NCBI RefSeq assembly: GCF_003590095.1
Contig: NW_020800412.1
Coordinates: forward strand, 1 to 64,000
Direction: 5' to 3'
Length of the DNA: 64,000 nt
Origin: Trichoplusia ni
Lineage: Eukaryota; Arthropoda; Insecta; Lepidoptera; Noctuidae
In this document: one piece after another, positions 1 through 11,339 of the stretch
Numbering within the stretch: position 1 is the first letter of the stretch
Layout: the number at the start of each line of letters is the position of its first letter
The notes under the pieces: model-generated
Databases searched by the model: none
Seen by the model: only the letters and a program-made list of their open reading frames with translations
Told to the model about the DNA's origin: nothing
Made by a program: the position numbers and the translations under genes

Positions 1-596
1 AAACAGATCCCTAAATATCGAAAACAGATCCAGCTGTCTCTTTTGTTTTTGCAATTAAATCCGATAGTCAGCAACGGCTAAGTCGAGGTTCGAGCTCCGC
101 AGGGGGTGCCCTTAAAACTCGTTGCTGACCCTAGCTCATTTATATTGTTCTGGCTAGAGGCACCATTAGTCTCGCCATTATAGTCCGGTGTCGCAGAGGA
201 AGACACCCTGCTGTCTACACTGCAGAAGACCAATCAAAAAAAAAAAAGGGTCGACACATCGAGATAAGCGGACAACAGGAAGCAACAGGAAGCCCTCAGC
301 GACAGCGAAGCTCTCATCGGCGATAGTGAAGCTCTCGTCAGGCGAAGGCGAAGCCCTCATCGACATCGGAGCCCCATAGACGTCGACGGAGCCCCAAGGA
401 CATCATCGGAGCCCTACGCGACGTTATAGTCAACAAACTACGTTTTATATCCTCTAAAGAGCGTCAATAAATTAAGTTTGGTTTTTTATAAAGGCCTTCT
501 CATTTTTCACCAATCCGGCACCCCCAATAGTTGTGCTCGGGCGGTGCTCTATACTGCAAAGTTGGAGCCCGTGCGACACACATACCAGTTGATAAA
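1..596. repeat. ~600 bp repeat family A, copy 1
   Basis: Matches 53393-54020 in the same orientation with small indels. Both copies share doubled ACAGATCC words, a perfect 10-bp stem (67-76 with 120-129), a polymerase III B-box-like word at 87-97, an A-run near 236, AATAAA near 469 and a shared end at GCGACACA/ACGACACA. The window begins inside it, so its true left end is not visible. The AATAAA about 120 bp before the end suits an LTR or a retroelement 3' UTR. In copy 2 it lies directly downstream of a jockey-type ORF2, so a LINE 3' UTR is the alternative. No protein is called: the short ORFs in the two copies do not stay alike beyond their first residues. Confidence 0.75.
367..406. repeat. 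20-bp minisatellite inside repeat A, copy 1
   Basis: Two units close to CGGAGCCCCATAGACGTCGA plus a partial third. Copy 2 of repeat A carries four units at 53751-53830, so unit number differs between copies. Confidence 0.7.
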
Positions 597-977
597 TGAT
601 ATTTTAATGGAAAATTTGAATATGTACTTAGAATGGGCAAGAAAATATGTCTTAAAATATTCTCAAGCATCTACTACTATTACTAAACAATATAATATTT
701 CTGTAATTAATAAAAAAAATTTTTTGTGAAACGTTCATTTATTCGCGGCAAAACGCAGTCACCGGCGTTGACATTGCTGTGATGTCAACCCTCAGCAAAC
801 TTGTAAACATTAGAGATCAAAATGTATAGAACTTGACAGTGACAGTGATAGTATTTACTGAGGGCTGACGTAACACACTTCGATTGGCGTTTTAAAAAGC
901 ATGTTTTTATTTTCTAAAATAAAATAGTGTAACGTTGTACCTTGCTAGCTCTAAGAATAGGTTAGTTAGTTTTAAAG
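597..977. other. AT-rich spacer, no gene
   Basis: No coding potential seen. A loose inverted pair (about 780-800 against 850-870, around CAACCCTCAGCAAA and TTTACTGAGGG) could be a decayed terminus of the P-like relic that follows. Confidence 0.4.
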
Positions 978-2034
978 ATGTCACAGCTACTGCCAATATG
1001 TTAATGCTATTAAATGATCTTTTTGATATATTGGATTCAAAAACTCACGGATACGGACTTAAAGAAAATGGATGAAGCAGAATCATTTTAACTGACATTA
1101 AAGACCCCAGTATTCTATAAAAAAGCCGGTAAAGTAAAATATGTGAATTTAATACATTCTCCCAGGTACACAGGTTTTATTGGACTATGCATTTGTATCA
1201 AAAGTGCCAAGTTTTTATTTAAAAATATAAATGAGAATGAATCTTGCCCAATACACTACTTACCTTTACATAAAATCATTAAGGACCTCAGGACAATATA
1301 GAGTTACTTTTTTGTAATATAAGATCGAGCGGTGGTTCAAATGATAACCCCACGCCAAGGCTGTTTGGAGCTATATACAAAAAAATCTTGATCCATACGG
1401 AAATCCGACCGTCTGCTTCTGGTCCAGCATACCGCGGGAAAATATTTCAATTTTGAATTGTTCATCGGCCATTGATAGAATCAATATATCAACCGTAAGG
1501 ACTGAAACCACTGATATAAACTGTCAATTGGAATTTGATGAAAATTTTGCTGAAGCGTTACAACATATTACTTTGTCACTTTTTTCCGAAAATATAATTG
1601 ACTACATTGCTGGGTCTGTTGCTAATTCGTTAATAAAGAAAATAAATGTAATAAGTGTATTACAGCATTATTATCTTTAAAAGAAAAGAAAAATTCCCTT
1701 ATTTTTGCCAGAGATAGAGGAGGACTGATATATCCTTCTGATTCTGTGGTGAAAATATGCCGAAGGTGTGAAATTATCATTCGCAACTGATTTAAAAGAA
1801 ATTAAACCAAGATGCCGTTCGATGTATTTTTCTTCAAAAACTTTGCACTCCTTAACAAATGAATACTTATTTCCTGATTTACTGCAGCATCAGTTTGATT
1901 TTGAAAACGTGAATCATTTAATTGATTTAATAAAATGCGTTATAGATAAATATGTTGATATACGACTGGCTTATTTAACAAAAAAAAAAACGAATCAAAA
2001 TCAATTCGGTTTATACAAAATTAATACATTTTAA
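978..2034 (+). pseudogene. P-element/THAP9-like transposase relic, C-terminal half
   Basis: Conceptual translation in shifting frames matches the C-terminal part of P-element/THAP9-type transposases. In order: an LFDILDSK block, a KVKYVNLIHSPRYTGFIG block, a YLPLHKI..DH block (near 1255-1290), an NIRSSGGSNDNPTP block (about 1320-1360) and a YIAGSVANSLIKKI block (1603-1644), then a GGLIYPSDSVVKICRRCE block (1715-1770). Several stops and frameshifts interrupt it, so it cannot make a protein. The THAP finger and N-terminal half are absent. Another relic of the same superfamily, with the complementary upstream part, lies at 37009-40088; I cannot tell whether they are one family. Confidence 0.75.
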
Positions 2035-2036
2035 GG

Positions 2037-2398
2037 GCCAGTAGCAGGTTTTATTATGTCATTTTAAGAAGTATTTTTAGTAAGAAGTTTACTGTTGGTG
2101 AACTACAATAAATATGAATATAAAAAAGAAACATATTTATTTTTATTTTTCCTATATTATTATTATTATGTTGTGTCGTTACCATCTCGGGGTCATGGGA
2201 TTCCGGAAATTTGGAAGGCGTGCATGGAGCCGACGCTAACATGCAGAGGCCCGTTTGACAACATTAATCTATATGAAATGTGACACCAAACGACGATTTG
2301 CCCTGTTTTATTTTATATCAAAAACATGTTTTATATTAAAAACAGTAAGTATTGTTGTTGAAATTCATTAATTTTGCTATACACAAATACATACATAC
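2037..2398. other. Spacer between P-like and hAT relics
   Basis: AT-rich sequence without a recognisable gene. Confidence 0.4.
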
Positions 2399-3978
2399 TA
2401 GTGATGTAACGAATGTTGAATTTTTGACATTCGCGAATGCGAATGCGATTACGAATATTAAATTTATCTTCAACATTCACGAATGCGAATATTTTAAAAT
2501 TTGAAGTGTTTGACAGCTTTGACGCTTCGTGTCAGCCAGGTTTAAATTGAACATAGTCGAGCGGGAATTGGTTAATTGAATGAATTTAGTCACAGAAAGT
2601 TCATTCTAAATGTTTTGTTTTGTTGTGAGGTTAGTTTTATGTTATCCTTCAAATTTAACTGATATTTAAGGGAAGAGTGCCATAAAAACATGAGCAAAGC
2701 ACACATCAGCGAAGTTTGGACTTATTTTACAATAGTTGATGCTGAAAATGTAAATTGCAAGTTGTGTGATAAAAAGTACTCGCGTAAAGGCAGGACCACG
2801 AGTGCCATGAGAAATCACCTGGAAGCTAAACACAAAAATGAATATGAAGAATTAAAAAACAGAGAACACCAAACGCAAAGTGTTGCTAAAATTAATTCAT
2901 TCGCGTCCTCTTCGCGACAATGTGCCAAAACTGACCTTAAGCAAATGTCTTTGAGTGATTGCGTTGAAAAAAATTAAAAAGTGGGATAACAACAACAACA
3001 AGTCTTTGGAGCTGGATAATTTGATTGGCGAAATGATCGCACTGGAGGACTTACCATTTAGTTTTGTGGAATGTCTCGAATTTGTGAGACAATTTAAAAA
3101 GTCGGCAATATTTTACTTCTTTCATTTGTGAAAAATTATACGCCAAGGTAAAAGATGTAATTCTGGAATTAATCAAATCATTTGAAAAATTTGCATTAAC
3201 AACTGATATCTGGTCTGACTCTTGCTCTGGTGTGTCGCTAATAAGTTTCACTTGTCACGGAATCACCAATAATTCTGAACGAAAAATGATTGTACTGAAA
3301 GCAGAAGTATTCAACGATGGGCGACATACAGGAGAAAATATAGCGGCAAAGTTAGAAACTATGTTGTCATCATGGGGAATCCCCAAAGAAAACATATTAT
3401 GTATTGTTAGAGATGGTGGCACTAACATGAAAAAAGGTATTTCTTTATTAAGTATTAAAAACATTGATTGTTTATCGCACCAAATCCAACTTGTGGTTAA
3501 AGAAGGGCTTAAGTCAGAAGAATCTATCATTTCAGCCATTAACAAATGTAAAAAGATAGCAACACACTTTCATCACTCTAATGTAGCTCAAGATGAACTT
3601 GTTAATCTACAAGAAAAGCTTAATCAACCAAAGCTCAAGATAATCCAAGAGTGTGTTACGAGGTGGAATAGCACCTTTTACATGCTGGAACGCATTTTGA
3701 AAAACAAAGATTCGCTGTGCCTTTATTCTTCCATCAGCAACAAAATTTCACAACTAACTTCAGAAGAATGGATACTTGTGGAAAATTTGATTACATTGCT
3801 CCAACCTTTTGAAGAAATAACTCGAGAACTAAGTGCAGCTAATGTTTCAATATCATCTGTAATTCCGTTATTGGCCACTCTGGAAAAGGTGATTGATGAA
3901 TATCGACCTATCCGAAGAACACAGTTACTTGTAAAAAAGTATCAATTTTTTTTGTTTATCGTATTTAATTTAGAATAA
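2399..3978 (+). mobile_element. hAT element with BED finger, 3' end missing
   Basis: The left end is probably the TAGTGATGTAACGAATG sequence at 2399-2415, followed by repeated GCGAATGCGAATG subterminal words, as in many insect hAT elements. The transposase relic lies inside. No matching right terminus was found downstream; coding similarity stops near 3935, so the element is 3'-truncated or broken by later sequence. The end position is therefore approximate. Confidence 0.6.
2690..3978 (+). pseudogene. hAT transposase (BED finger plus catalytic core), broken
   Basis: An ATG at 2690 opens a BED zinc finger: W.YF near residue 12, CKLC at about 24-27 and HLEAKH at about 43-48. The frame closes at 2977. 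Similarity resumes at about 3130 and, in the 3232-3978 frame, shows LCIVRDGGTNMKK (catalytic region), a CLSHQIQLVV block and TRWNSTFYMLERIL, all typical of ZBED-like hAT transposases. The C-terminal dimerisation domain is missing after about 3935. At least two frame breaks (about 2975 and 3120-3230) make it a relic. Confidence 0.85.
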
Positions 3979-4282
3979 CAAGAGCTATCTAATGGTGTAT
4001 TTATTTTCTTTTTATGAAGCCTATTTTCGAAGTTATAATGTGCCAAGAACGTAACACGCAGTAGTGTTTCGAAGAATAGCAATTCATGAATAGATCGATG
4101 TACGCGGGCCCCACCCCGCGCTCCCGCTGCCCGCGCGCTGGTTACTTCGTCATTCGCGGTCGTGTTGGCGGGAGGTGTCCATGTGTTTGCTTGTGCATGG
4201 GTGACGGTTAAATTACATGTTGTTTATTTGTTTTTCTAATTGCATTTACATATTCCTTTGATATTTGAGTTTATTATTCAAT
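3979..4282. other. Spacer with GC-rich patch
   Basis: No coding match. A GC-rich stretch at 4105-4170 stands out from the AT-rich surroundings and could be a promoter remnant for the exon-like fragment at 4283. Confidence 0.3.
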
Positions 4283-4389
4283 ATGAAACGTTCGAAGAAA
4301 ATATTGTCTTTAATTTTGCCCGATGAAAGTATAGATAATACAAGTTCTAGTCAACAGCTATAACGAAAATTAATCCAAAAAGATAATGG
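4283..4389 (+). other. Exon-like fragment with splice donor
   Basis: An ATG at 4283 opens a 26-codon frame (MKRSKKILSLILPDE...) closed by a TAA at 4361-4363. The same frame then runs on to a good donor (G|GTAAGT) near 4389. A lysine-rich N-terminus before a short intron would suit the first exon of a transposase gene. Together with 7630-7800 and 11590-12131 it might belong to one interrupted family X copy, but splice phases do not fit cleanly. Low confidence. Confidence 0.3.
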
Positions 4390-5060
4390 TAAGTGTTTAT
4401 TTTTATTAATTATGTAATGAAATTATGATTGTTTACTGTTTGTTAATGAAAATATCCTTAAAGAAAGTTAAACCGCAAAATTTTGTGTCCTCCGAACAAA
4501 ACAGATACATATGCACGTGAAACAGTTTCCTTTGAAAACTATACAATGTTTTAAAATGTTGTTTTAATATGAAAACTAATAGTTGTTGTCATGGTAAAAG
4601 TAATTACATTTAATTTTATATAAATTTGTATTTTTATATTTTTTTCTCAAGGGAACATGTAACGTTATTCTTCGGAAATATGTATCATCATTATTATATA
4701 CAATGAGTGCAGATGTAACTGTGTTCTTTGGAGATTCATTAGTAAAATAATGTACTATCCGCATATGTTATGTTGTTCGATGGAAGTCAAATCAAATGTA
4801 CTTTTGTTCGAATAAAATCTTTTTATGTATTTAAATATTTACATTTTTTTATACCAGAATTGTTTAAGAGCATTATTATGGCTTATTTACAAAATTACTA
4901 TTTATTTATGTAAAATAAAATATGACTTTACTATTGATCTGCGCTAGATCTGTTCACATTAGGAATCATAAACTATCTAAGTAGTAGGTAATAACAGTGC
5001 CCGGTGGACAGGTTGCATAAATTATTATGATACAAGAGTATAAGCCTAACTACGGACAAC
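4390..5060. other. AT-rich spacer, intron-like
   Basis: No gene seen. The upstream donor and the absence of coding signal suit an intron or degenerate noncoding DNA. Confidence 0.35.
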
Positions 5061-5069
5061 ATCACATCG

Positions 5070-5802
5070 AGCTCCGACTAAAAAATTCGCCAAAATTACA
5101 TCTTTGCGAATTCGCGTGTGAAAGTGGTACGAAAAGTTTCCTCATATCCCGATTCACCAGGATTAGTGTGGGAAAGGTCGAAGGTCAAAGGTCGTGACTC
5201 CAGGAACAAATCTAGCTTGCGGCAGTGTCAAATCAAGGAGGTTAGTTAACCAGTCAACTAATTATAACCAAAAGATCGGCGCAAAGGAGACCCGTTTTTT
5301 GACGTATCGTCGAAGTCTGTCGGGCTCCTAGTTGAAGAGTTATAGGCCCCCAAAGTTTGTTAAAAACACGTGGTCGTAACCTCAATTCGACACGAGGCGC
5401 ATAACTAACCTCCAAGGCTACACGCGGCGACAAACGTCAAATCGAACGTCAGACGTCATTTTGACAAGTGACATTAAACGTCAAAGTCAAGTGTCACTGA
5501 CATCTGCGAAACGTCAAACGTCAACTGCCATCTGTCACCAGTCACCTGACAGCGCAGCCACAAGCTGAGACTGCGGAGACGGCCTGAAGACCCCACACAC
5601 CAGAGCTGAAGACACCACTGCGGCCCACCAGGTAAGTCCGAGGGAACTCCTGAACGACTTGTCCTAGGACAACCGGATTTCGATATTTCTGACTGGGAAA
5701 TCCAGGACCTGTCACCCCCTCCTTATTCCCTTCACCCCCCTCACCCCTCCAGCCACCAGCATCGCGCAGTCCATCCAGCACGAATGCTGCATTACCCCCG
5801 CA
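5070..5802 (+). promoter_or_regulatory. Probable 5' UTR of an R1-clade LINE
   Basis: GC-richer sequence directly upstream of the R1-type ORF1. It holds six ACGTCA words between 5434 and 5523. The left boundary of the element is not visible, so the start is approximate. Confidence 0.45.
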
Positions 5803-6906
5803 ATGGTGACGGCCGCCTCCACGATGGAAAGACTGGAGGCACAAGTGTCAAAACTGACCACGCAACTCACAACACACATAAACACACCGCCTCCTCCTCA
5901 GCAAGACATCAGCCGACACTTCAAACCACTGAAGGAGAAGCTACAGTCAGTGTCCTCTGACATTAGAGACCACCGCGACAGGCCGGCCCCCACACCCGCA
6001 GCGCCAAACCTGCAATCGGAGCTCGCCATCGTAGAGGTCAAGCGGACACTGGCTGAAGTTGTCAAAGGAATCGGCAAGATGAGCGATAGGACACCCGCTC
6101 CCCAACAACCAAAAGCAGCGGCAAAACCAACCGTCCCGCCATAGTCCGGACACACGTTAATTGTCTCCTCCACTGATCCGAAACACACAGGAGACAATGT
6201 CATGGACAAGATTAGAGTGGCACTAGACCTGAAGACCTCGGGGGCGAACATTAATAAAACCAGGAAGGCGAAAAACCAAAAGGTCATCCTAAGCTGCGCG
6301 ACACGAGAGGACATGGATGTCGTAAAGCGCCAAATCATCGGCAAAAATGACCTTAAGGTTCAAGAGCCGAAACCGGGCAATCCTCTGGTCTGTCTTAGAG
6401 GCGTCGAGGCCTACCAAACTGATGCAGAAATGGAGAGTCTCCTATGGTCTCAGAACAGGAAAATCCTCCATGGCATCGAACCGGGAAGCCAGACGCTGAA
6501 GCTTAGATTCAGGTAAAGAGCCCGGGTTCCTGTAATCTGCCACCCGGTCTTCGAGCTGTCCCCAGAACTGTGGAGACGGTTCACGCAAGGCGAAGCCAAA
6601 GTTTTCTGCGGCCTAAAGAGGGTCCCTTTAGAGGATCTGTCCCCTCTGGTACAGTGCAGCAAGTGCATGGGCTATGGCCACACAAAGACCATATGCACCG
6701 AAAAAGCACAAATCTGCAGCTTCTGCTCAGCAGAGCATACCGGGAGGGGCTGCCCCTTGAAAGCGAAGGGAAAAGACCCCAAATGCGTGAACTGCGTCCG
6801 GGTAAAGAAGGAAGGGGACGAACTGAAGCACCCCTCTTACAGTGCAGACTGCCCGGAACGACAGAAATGGGACAGTATAGCCAGATCTAGGATCGCATAC
6901 TGCTAA
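5803..6906 (+). pseudogene. R1-clade LINE ORF1 (gag-like), two in-frame stops
   Basis: One reading frame runs from the ATG at 5803 to the stop at 6904-6906, interrupted only by TAG at 6142-6144 and TAA at 6514-6516. The N-terminal third is Pro/Ala/Gln-rich with a coiled-coil-like start. The C-terminus carries the zinc knuckles of R1/TRAS-type gag proteins: CSKCMGYGHTKTIC, CSFCSAEHTGRGC and a third of form CVNC...H...C. In R1-clade elements this protein binds element RNA and target DNA. The two clean point stops in an otherwise continuous frame suggest fairly recent inactivation. Confidence 0.85.
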
Positions 6907-6934
6907 CGAGGAGGGCACTCAAGCACAACATAAA

Positions 6935-7594
6935 ATGGTCAACCTTCGGAATAATTCGACACGAGGTTTGCAGGTCATTCAAGCGAACCTCCAAAGGTCC
7001 AAACTTGCAACTACAGAGCTCCACATGGCGGCCCAGCGGAAAGACGTAAAGATAGCTCTCGTTCAGGAACCCTACGTAGGAAGAACGGGATGCTTGAAGC
7101 AAAACGCAGGCACACAAGTCATCCAGTGAACCCTGGGCAGACAGAAACCTGACATGGCGGCGGTAATAGTCTTCGGGGACGAGCTGGAGGTCATTCATGA
7201 CCCTCAGCTGGTCACCGAGAACATCGCAGCCGTATTAATAAAGGTTGGGGCAATCAAGTTTGCGGTCCTGTCGGTTTATTTCGAAGGCGACCAAGACATA
7301 ACACCATACACAAATACAGTCAAACATATACTCACAAAAACACAAAAATACACACCCAACGTCATTGTAGGAGGAGACGTGAACGCCTGGAGCCAGTGGT
7401 GGGGGAGTAACTCCGAAGACCACCGAGGCGCAGAGTATAATTCGTTTATCAGCGAAATGGAACTCCATATCCTCAACACCGGACAGACTCCCACCTTCGA
7501 GACGTACAGAGGGGATAGGTTGTACACGAGCATCGTCGATGTAACCGTGTGCAGCATGTCCTTCGTGTTGCTACAGGAATTTAAATTTGAGTGA
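6935..7594 (+). pseudogene. R1-clade LINE ORF2, endonuclease domain only
   Basis: The frame from the ATG at 6935 continues past one TGA (7127-7129) to 7594. It matches apurinic-like endonucleases of R1-clade LINEs: IQANLQRSKLATTEL start, ALVQEPYVG motif (catalytic Glu), GGDVNAWSQWWG (catalytic Asp/Asn). Similarity ends near 7578, in the middle of the endonuclease and before any reverse transcriptase, so the element is 3'-deleted, unlike the usual 5' truncation. It lies 28 bp downstream of the ORF1 stop. Confidence 0.85.
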
Positions 7595-7629
7595 ACGGCG
7601 ATTGCTAAACCTTATCAATTATTTTTCAG

Positions 7630-7803
7630 AATGAAGAAAAGGTTCCTCTGAGCTCATCCGAAAGACCCGGCAATAGTACATGCTCTTATGAACAATATGA
7701 ACCTCAACCCGGAACGAGTTTTCAGTTCATTAGTTATGTCGAGGATCAGAAAGAACAATTAGATCCTCAAACTTCTTCAATAATGGAAAACGAAAATGAA
7801 AAA
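7630..7803 (+). other. Exon-like fragment between splice signals
   Basis: A TTTTTCAG acceptor ends at 7629 and a GTAATT donor begins near 7807. Between them is an open frame rich in Ser/Glu/Pro (NEEKVPLSSSERPGNSTC...). It resembles the acidic, low-complexity N-terminal exons of insect transposase genes, but I recognise no domain. Confidence 0.3.
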
Positions 7804-7806
7804 TCG

Positions 7807-8128
7807 GTAATTGTTATTTTACTTAATATAATGAAGTTATTTTCGCTTGGGTTATTATATACTTAAATGATAGGATCGCCTCGCCGGACAATCGCCAAGA
7901 TTTTTAAAATATTTATACTATTTTATATTCTGTAAAACCTATATAAATGAGTTTTCTAATAAAAAATACACTTTAAAGTTAAGAAAGTGGTGAAACAAGA
8001 AGAAAGAAAATAAAATTTAAAAATATCCAGTAGGCCAGGGCCAAATTAATCAGGGCTGAGTAAGTAGCAGATGACCCCACCTATCCACCATTTTCGTATG
8101 TTCAACGTTCTGCCAAACACCCTGTATA
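7807..8128. other. Spacer, no gene
   Basis: AT-rich and without coding signal. Confidence 0.35.
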
Positions 8129-8130
8129 TT

Positions 8131-9056
8131 AGAAGAGTATGGTCCTGGCAAGGTAGTCCAAATCGATGGAAGTAAATTTGGGAAAATAAATTATAATAAA
8201 GGTAAATACAGCAACTATTTTATGTGAGAATATATGTATATAAACCAAATTCCAAACCATCATTGCAGTAATACGGCGATCCCCCTTATTTTTTTTATAA
8301 ACTACCCAGAAATAGACTTCAAAGTCCACCCTAATGCCTAACAATTATTATGACATGGAAATATTATTGTACAAGGTGGGCCATATCAGTGGGGGGATAT
8401 TGAATAGCCCCCGCATAGCCCCGATCTCTCTCCATGCGATTATTTTTTATGAGGCTACCTCAAACCGGTAGTTTACGAGAGTAATCCGACCAATTTAGAG
8501 CAGCTGAATAGGAATATTATTCAGAAAAGTAACAAAATAGCGAGAACAACTTTTCAACGAGTTTCCCAAAATTTGCGACTTCGGTTCCAAGAGTGCCAAA
8601 CAGCCGAGGGAAGTCATTTGGACAATATTATTTTTAAGTCCTATCCTTCTATTTTTTTAAAATAAAAAAATATTTTTGTTATGCTTCGTAGTTCTTTATA
8701 AATCGAATATTTAAACTGCCAACAACCTTATAGCTCACCCTGAACAATCATAAGTTGTATCTTTTTTGTAGGAGCTCTGATTGAGAGTCACTGGATCCTT
8801 GGTCTTATTTAAGATGGGAGCGAAGATTTGAGGTGAGAAATGATATATCAATTCCTCTCATCAAAAGACATGTAATTGAGGGTACAACAATTCATACAGA
8901 TTATTGAAGGGCATATGAAGGCTTGGGGCAACATAGCCACATACATAAAAAAGTAAATCATTCAGATCCAGAAAACCCATTTGTTGCCCCCAGACTGGAC
9001 TCATACACACAGAATTGAGTCCCAATGGAGAGTTGAAAAAGAAATTCTTCAACAAT
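8131..9056 (+). pseudogene. Merlin-type (ISXO2-like) transposase relic with intron
   Basis: Exon one (about 8131-8201) reads GPGKVVQIDGSKFGKINYNK, the first catalytic Asp region of ISXO2-like/Merlin transposases. A GTAAAT donor follows, and a TTTTTTGTAG acceptor ends at 8771. Splicing gives NKG-ALIESHWILGLI in frame, then a TAA, then DGSEDLR, a KRHVIEGTTIHTDYW block (second Asp), an AYEGLGQHSHIHKKVNHSD block and a WTHTHRIESQWR-like block (Glu) across frame breaks. The order and spacing match the IS1016/Merlin superfamily. No terminal repeats were recognised. Confidence 0.75.
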
Positions 9057-9828
9057 GATAATTATATAACCACTCGTGGTTGGCGTCACGGATGTCTACT
9101 GGCCATAAGCTCTCTGTGTACAGTGCTTTAGTAAAATGAAAAATACGAATCAGTTTACAGTTATTTTTTGTAAAAGGACGTGTTAAACAAGTGTGGATAA
9201 GTGACACTAATTACGTAGCGCTATTCTATGAGGACCGGTGACAGTGCATAGCCCCACATCCTGTTTACTGCATTAAATTGCTGATGCATCTATGACGTCT
9301 ATCGGTTTCGTAAATTAATTTTAATATAGAATATTGTGAGAATAACATTCCATATTCCGACTTAGATGTGGAACAGTGTTCATTAGGGTTAATTTGTAAT
9401 ATTAATTTCTATTTAATAAACTAATTTTTATAAGATCATATCGGTTTTTTTTCGATCATTCTGCTGCCGCAAACGTAATTCACTATTATCCAGTGGATCC
9501 ATATTATAAATAATAAAATAAAGACAAAACGTTTTATTATTTATTACGTTTTTTTATTTTATCAATTAACAGTTTTAACTACCCGATACATAAATAAAAT
9601 AAATGACTATTGTTTAGAAGAACGAAGTGAGACTAAAACCAGCCTCAGTGTGTGCGCGTCTTTACTGTGTGGCGGTGTATACTCCATGGTGTTTGAACTG
9701 TTCACCCATAACCCCATAAACATCACTATAAACGGTCGTTGCTAACAGCGCCATCTGTGCAGTGAACCCAATATTAATTGTTTGCGCAAAGGACCTCGTA
9801 TCTATTGCGCCTGCGCATCTCTAAAAAC
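9057..9828. other. Spacer between Merlin and hAT relics
   Basis: No gene seen. It contains a GCGCCATCTGTGCAG word near 9750, similar to short insect repeat fragments. Confidence 0.35.
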
Positions 9829-10867
9829 GTTGTTGCTCACTTTAAAAAAAGTCATATTCCCACGGAAGCCCTCAGTAAGTACCAAACGGATTTTGAAAAA
9901 AAAGCACAGGCACTACGTTTGGTACAATCCGTTCCCACACGATGGAACTCCGTGTTCTATATGTTGAACCGCTTTTTACAGCTCCAAGTGGCTCTTCAGG
10001 CCGTGATACCCAATTTAAGAGTTGATTTACCGATTTTTACTGGAGAAATGTGGGATGCAATCAAACAGATCTGCATGATTCTTCAACCATTTGAAGAGGT
10101 AACCAAAGTTATGAGTGGATCGAAATATTTGACCGCCGGGCTCGTTATTGTACTAACCGATGGTTTAAGAAATGTTATAAAATTATTAAAAACAAAAGAT
10201 TTTTATGGCGTAGCAAAAAAAATGCTGGACATTTTAGAAGAAAATATGGCCATCTATTTCCCAAAAAGCGCCATTGACGACAACCTACTTTTGGGAACCT
10301 GTACATTTTTAGATCCGCGTTTCAAAATTCATGCATTTCTAGAAAATGATTCTGGTACATCTGTGGCCCCAACCGATGAGGAGTGTGAAAGATCCAGGCG
10401 TGCATATCTAATTAATGAACACATTTTAGCTCTACTCCGATCAAAAATACAGGAGAGAAAAAAGGATGCATTTCCTCCAGCTCACGATGTATTCCAGGCT
10501 AGTTAGTACAAGCAATGAAGAAAAGACTATTTCAATTTGGGGAAAAATTGATAAAACACTTGCTGCAATCACATCATCAGGTGACGATGTCGCCATTAAA
10601 GCCAAACACGAGCTTGAAATGTATCTCAATGAAGACGTCATTAGCCGCCAGTCTTGTCCTCTTGCTTGGTGGAAAACACATGCATTAGTGTATCCCAATT
10701 TGGCAGAAATTTTTACAGAACATTGCCACATTGTAGTCGCATCAGTTCAATGTGAAAGAGTGTTTTCGAAAGCAGGATATATGCTGTCAGATCGAAGAAC
10801 ACGTCTAAGTAAAAAACGTGCTTCACAATTGGATTTTCTAAATAGTAATTATGACCATTGTAAATAA
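9829..10867 (+). pseudogene. hAT transposase, C-terminal half with one frameshift
   Basis: An open frame runs from about 9829 to 10506 and continues after a frameshift near 10480 in the 10466-10867 frame. Motifs: HFKKSHIPTEALSKYQ, PTRWNSVFYMLNRFLQ, LQPFEEVTKVMSG, TFLDPRFKIHAFL, then the hAT C-terminal dimerisation domain (PLAWWKTHALVYPNLAEI, CERVFSKAGYMLSDRRTRL). The N-terminal finger and first catalytic part are missing, so it is 5'-truncated. It differs from the relic at 2690. A likely right terminus lies near 11519. Confidence 0.85.
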
Positions 10868-10935
10868 AAAATGTAACAAATGTAAATATGTACAAAACCA
10901 ATGTAAATAATATTTGATTAGAAGGCTGTATATAG

Positions 10936-11165
10936 ATAACTAGCTGTTGCCCGCGACTTCGTCCACGTGGTTAGAATTTTCCCCATTTTCCATTGTATCT
11001 TCGCTCCTATTAGTCGCAGCGTGATGTTATATAGCCTATAGCCTTCCTCGATAAATGGTCTATTCAACACAAAAAGAATTTTTCAAATCGAACCAGTGGT
11101 TCCCGAGATTAGCGCGTTCAAACAAACAAACAAACAAACTCTTCAGCTTTATATATTAGTATAGA
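10936..11165. repeat. RTE-type LINE 3' tail, copy 1
   Basis: Begins ACTAGCTGTTGCCCGCGACT and ends with an (AAAC)n tract followed by CTCTTCAGCTTTATATATTA. A longer, close copy lies at 62127-62410. The hallmark start and tail match the 3' end of RTE-like LINEs and their derivatives widespread in Lepidoptera. It sits just past the hAT ORF, so it inserted into the hAT 3' region. Confidence 0.75.
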
Positions 11166-11339
11166 TAATCAATCAATGAACTTCTAAATACGCCAATGTA
11201 AAGTCCAAAAGCTTTTATTTTTTAAACGTAGTCTCCTCCTAAGGTTTTTAAGTTTTTACATTGTCAGTCCTAAGCCTGTTAAAGTATGAAGGGAATTTCA
11301 TTGACTAATAATACACAAGTTGATTTTACACCAGTTTAA

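Noticed and set aside
188..379. Short ORF in repeat A, and its counterpart at 53582-53803
   Set aside because: They start on a non-ATG codon and agree only in the first few residues; indels shift the rest, so no coding constraint.
11123..11146. (AAAC)n arrays at 11123 and 62366 as CRISPR-like or functional repeats
   Set aside because: They are the microsatellite tails of RTE-type LINE copies.
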